DNA of 64,000 nt from Pseudovibrio axinellae (lineage in GTDB: Bacteria > Pseudomonadota > Alphaproteobacteria > Rhizobiales > Stappiaceae): the NCBI RefSeq assembly GCF_900110875.1, contig NZ_FOFM01000001.1, positions 620,001 through 684,000 on the forward strand, written 5' to 3'. Each line of letters starts with the position of its first letter. The first letter of the stretch is position 1. The position numbers and the translations under genes are program-made. The notes under the pieces were generated by a model, which saw only the letters and a program-made list of their open reading frames with translations, did not search any database and was not told the origin of the DNA. This document shows, piece after piece, positions 63,529 through 64,000 of the stretch.

Positions 63529-64000
63529 TTATAGGTAGTTCGCTGCGACCTGGAAGAGCAGAGCGTGCCGATTAACCAATTGCCCAATATTGTGCGAATA
63601 GCCACCTCCCAATACACTTGCAAGTGGAAGCCCTTCATTTCGAACCAACCTAAAGACAAGGTCCTCTCGTTTTCGCAAACCTTCATCTGAAAGAGCAAGG
63701 CGTCCTAAACGATCATCCCGGTGTGGATCTACACCTGCATTGAAGAAGACGAGATCGGCTTTAAAGCTCATGAGAACGCGCTTGAGCATGGTTTCAAGGA
63801 TCGCAAGATATTCCTCGTCTTCCATTCCATCTGTGAGCGGTACATCCAGCGTTGAAGGCTTTTTTCTAACCGGATAGTTTTTCTCGCTATGCAGTGAGAA
63901 GGTGAACACGCTCTCATCGTGGGCAAAGATATCCGCTGTGCCATCTCCCTGGTGAACGTCCAGATCAATTATGAGCACACGGCGTGCCATGCGTTGTGCC
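63529..64000 (-). CDS. Histone deacetylase family protein (5' truncated by window edge)
   Basis: C-terminal 156 residues of a class II-like bacterial HDAC-family amidohydrolase (AcuC/AphA relatives), which remove acetyl groups from lysine, polyamines or acetoin-pathway proteins. The zinc site is visible: LIIDLDVHQGDGTADIF with the Asp and His ligands, FFNAGVDPHRDDRLGRLALSDEGL with the second Asp, and VLGGGYSHNIGQLV containing the GGGY loop. The N-terminal half lies beyond base 64000. Substrate not assignable. Confidence 0.9.
   Translation of the reverse strand, partial: AQRMARRVLIIDLDVHQGDGTADIFAHDESVFTFSLHSEKNYPVRKKPSTLDVPLTDGMEDEEYLAILETMLKRVLMSFKADLVFFNAGVDPHRDDRLGRLALSDEGLRKREDLVFRLVRNEGLPLASVLGGGYSHNIGQLVNRHALLFQVAANYL

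Overview
The window looks like a chromosomal segment of an alphaproteobacterium of moderate GC content (roughly half). Three things point there: the conserved block murA-DUF2948-hisD-UPF0262-phosphatase-infA-maf-yacG, the fixLJ/fixK and ccoNOQPGHIS oxygen-response genes next to a hemA of the alphaproteobacterial (C4) type, and a PodJ-like polarity protein. A marine Stappiaceae/Pseudovibrio-like organism is a plausible guess from gene content, but it is an inference and not a measured placement. I see no insertion sequence, phage or CRISPR array; most of the window reads as stable core genome with a few accessory patches.

Layout. 1-8.7 kb: a truncated exported 5'-nucleotidase, then the minus-strand housekeeping cluster from yacG to murA. 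8.9-10.4 kb: two identical tRNA-Thr(GGT) genes, a small unknown gene and a single-domain response regulator. 10.5-26.6 kb: a microaerobic respiration and haem locus (hemA; ccoNOQP-ccoGHIS; an AbrB-type membrane protein; hemN; a FixK-type regulator; an orphan receiver; fixJ; fixL). Perfect FNR/FixK boxes stand before ccoN and hemN, so the circuit can be read from the sequence: haem-PAS FixL phosphorylates FixJ, which probably drives fixK, whose product acts on the cbb3 oxidase and on oxygen-independent haem synthesis. 27-35 kb: an unknown protein, a transporter-kinase fusion with a LuxR-type regulator (CrbSR-like acetate sensing is the closest known type), and a separate two-gene sodium/solute symporter.

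35-45.5 kb: a mixed stretch with a YjbQ protein, an HSL-type hydrolase, a two-hotdog thioesterase, a DsbA-like isomerase, an NTF2-like protein, the helicase and nuclease of the ligase-associated DNA repair set, and a TIGR02186-TauE/SafE membrane pair. 45.5-50.1 kb: a 1508-residue PodJ-like protein. 50.5-60.3 kb: a MerR regulator and a beta-oxidation operon (acyl-CoA dehydrogenase, GST, thiolase, FadB) with a palindromic operator at the promoter. Between regulator and operon sits a small island (ABM, NIPSNAP, PhyH dioxygenase, ArsR-type regulator) flanked by two copies of the same divergent promoter region, one ending in a 16-codon NIPSNAP stub. 60.4-64 kb: a protein of four tandem GNAT domains with an exact 151-residue period, a small membrane protein, a TetR-like regulator and a truncated histone-deacetylase-family enzyme.

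Most notable for follow-up: the four-fold GNAT protein; the duplicated NIPSNAP/ArsR control region around the phyH gene with its matching palindromes; the hemN promoter, whose FNR box and -10 spacing place the transcript start at the ATG; and hairpins without U-tracts between the cco cistrons.
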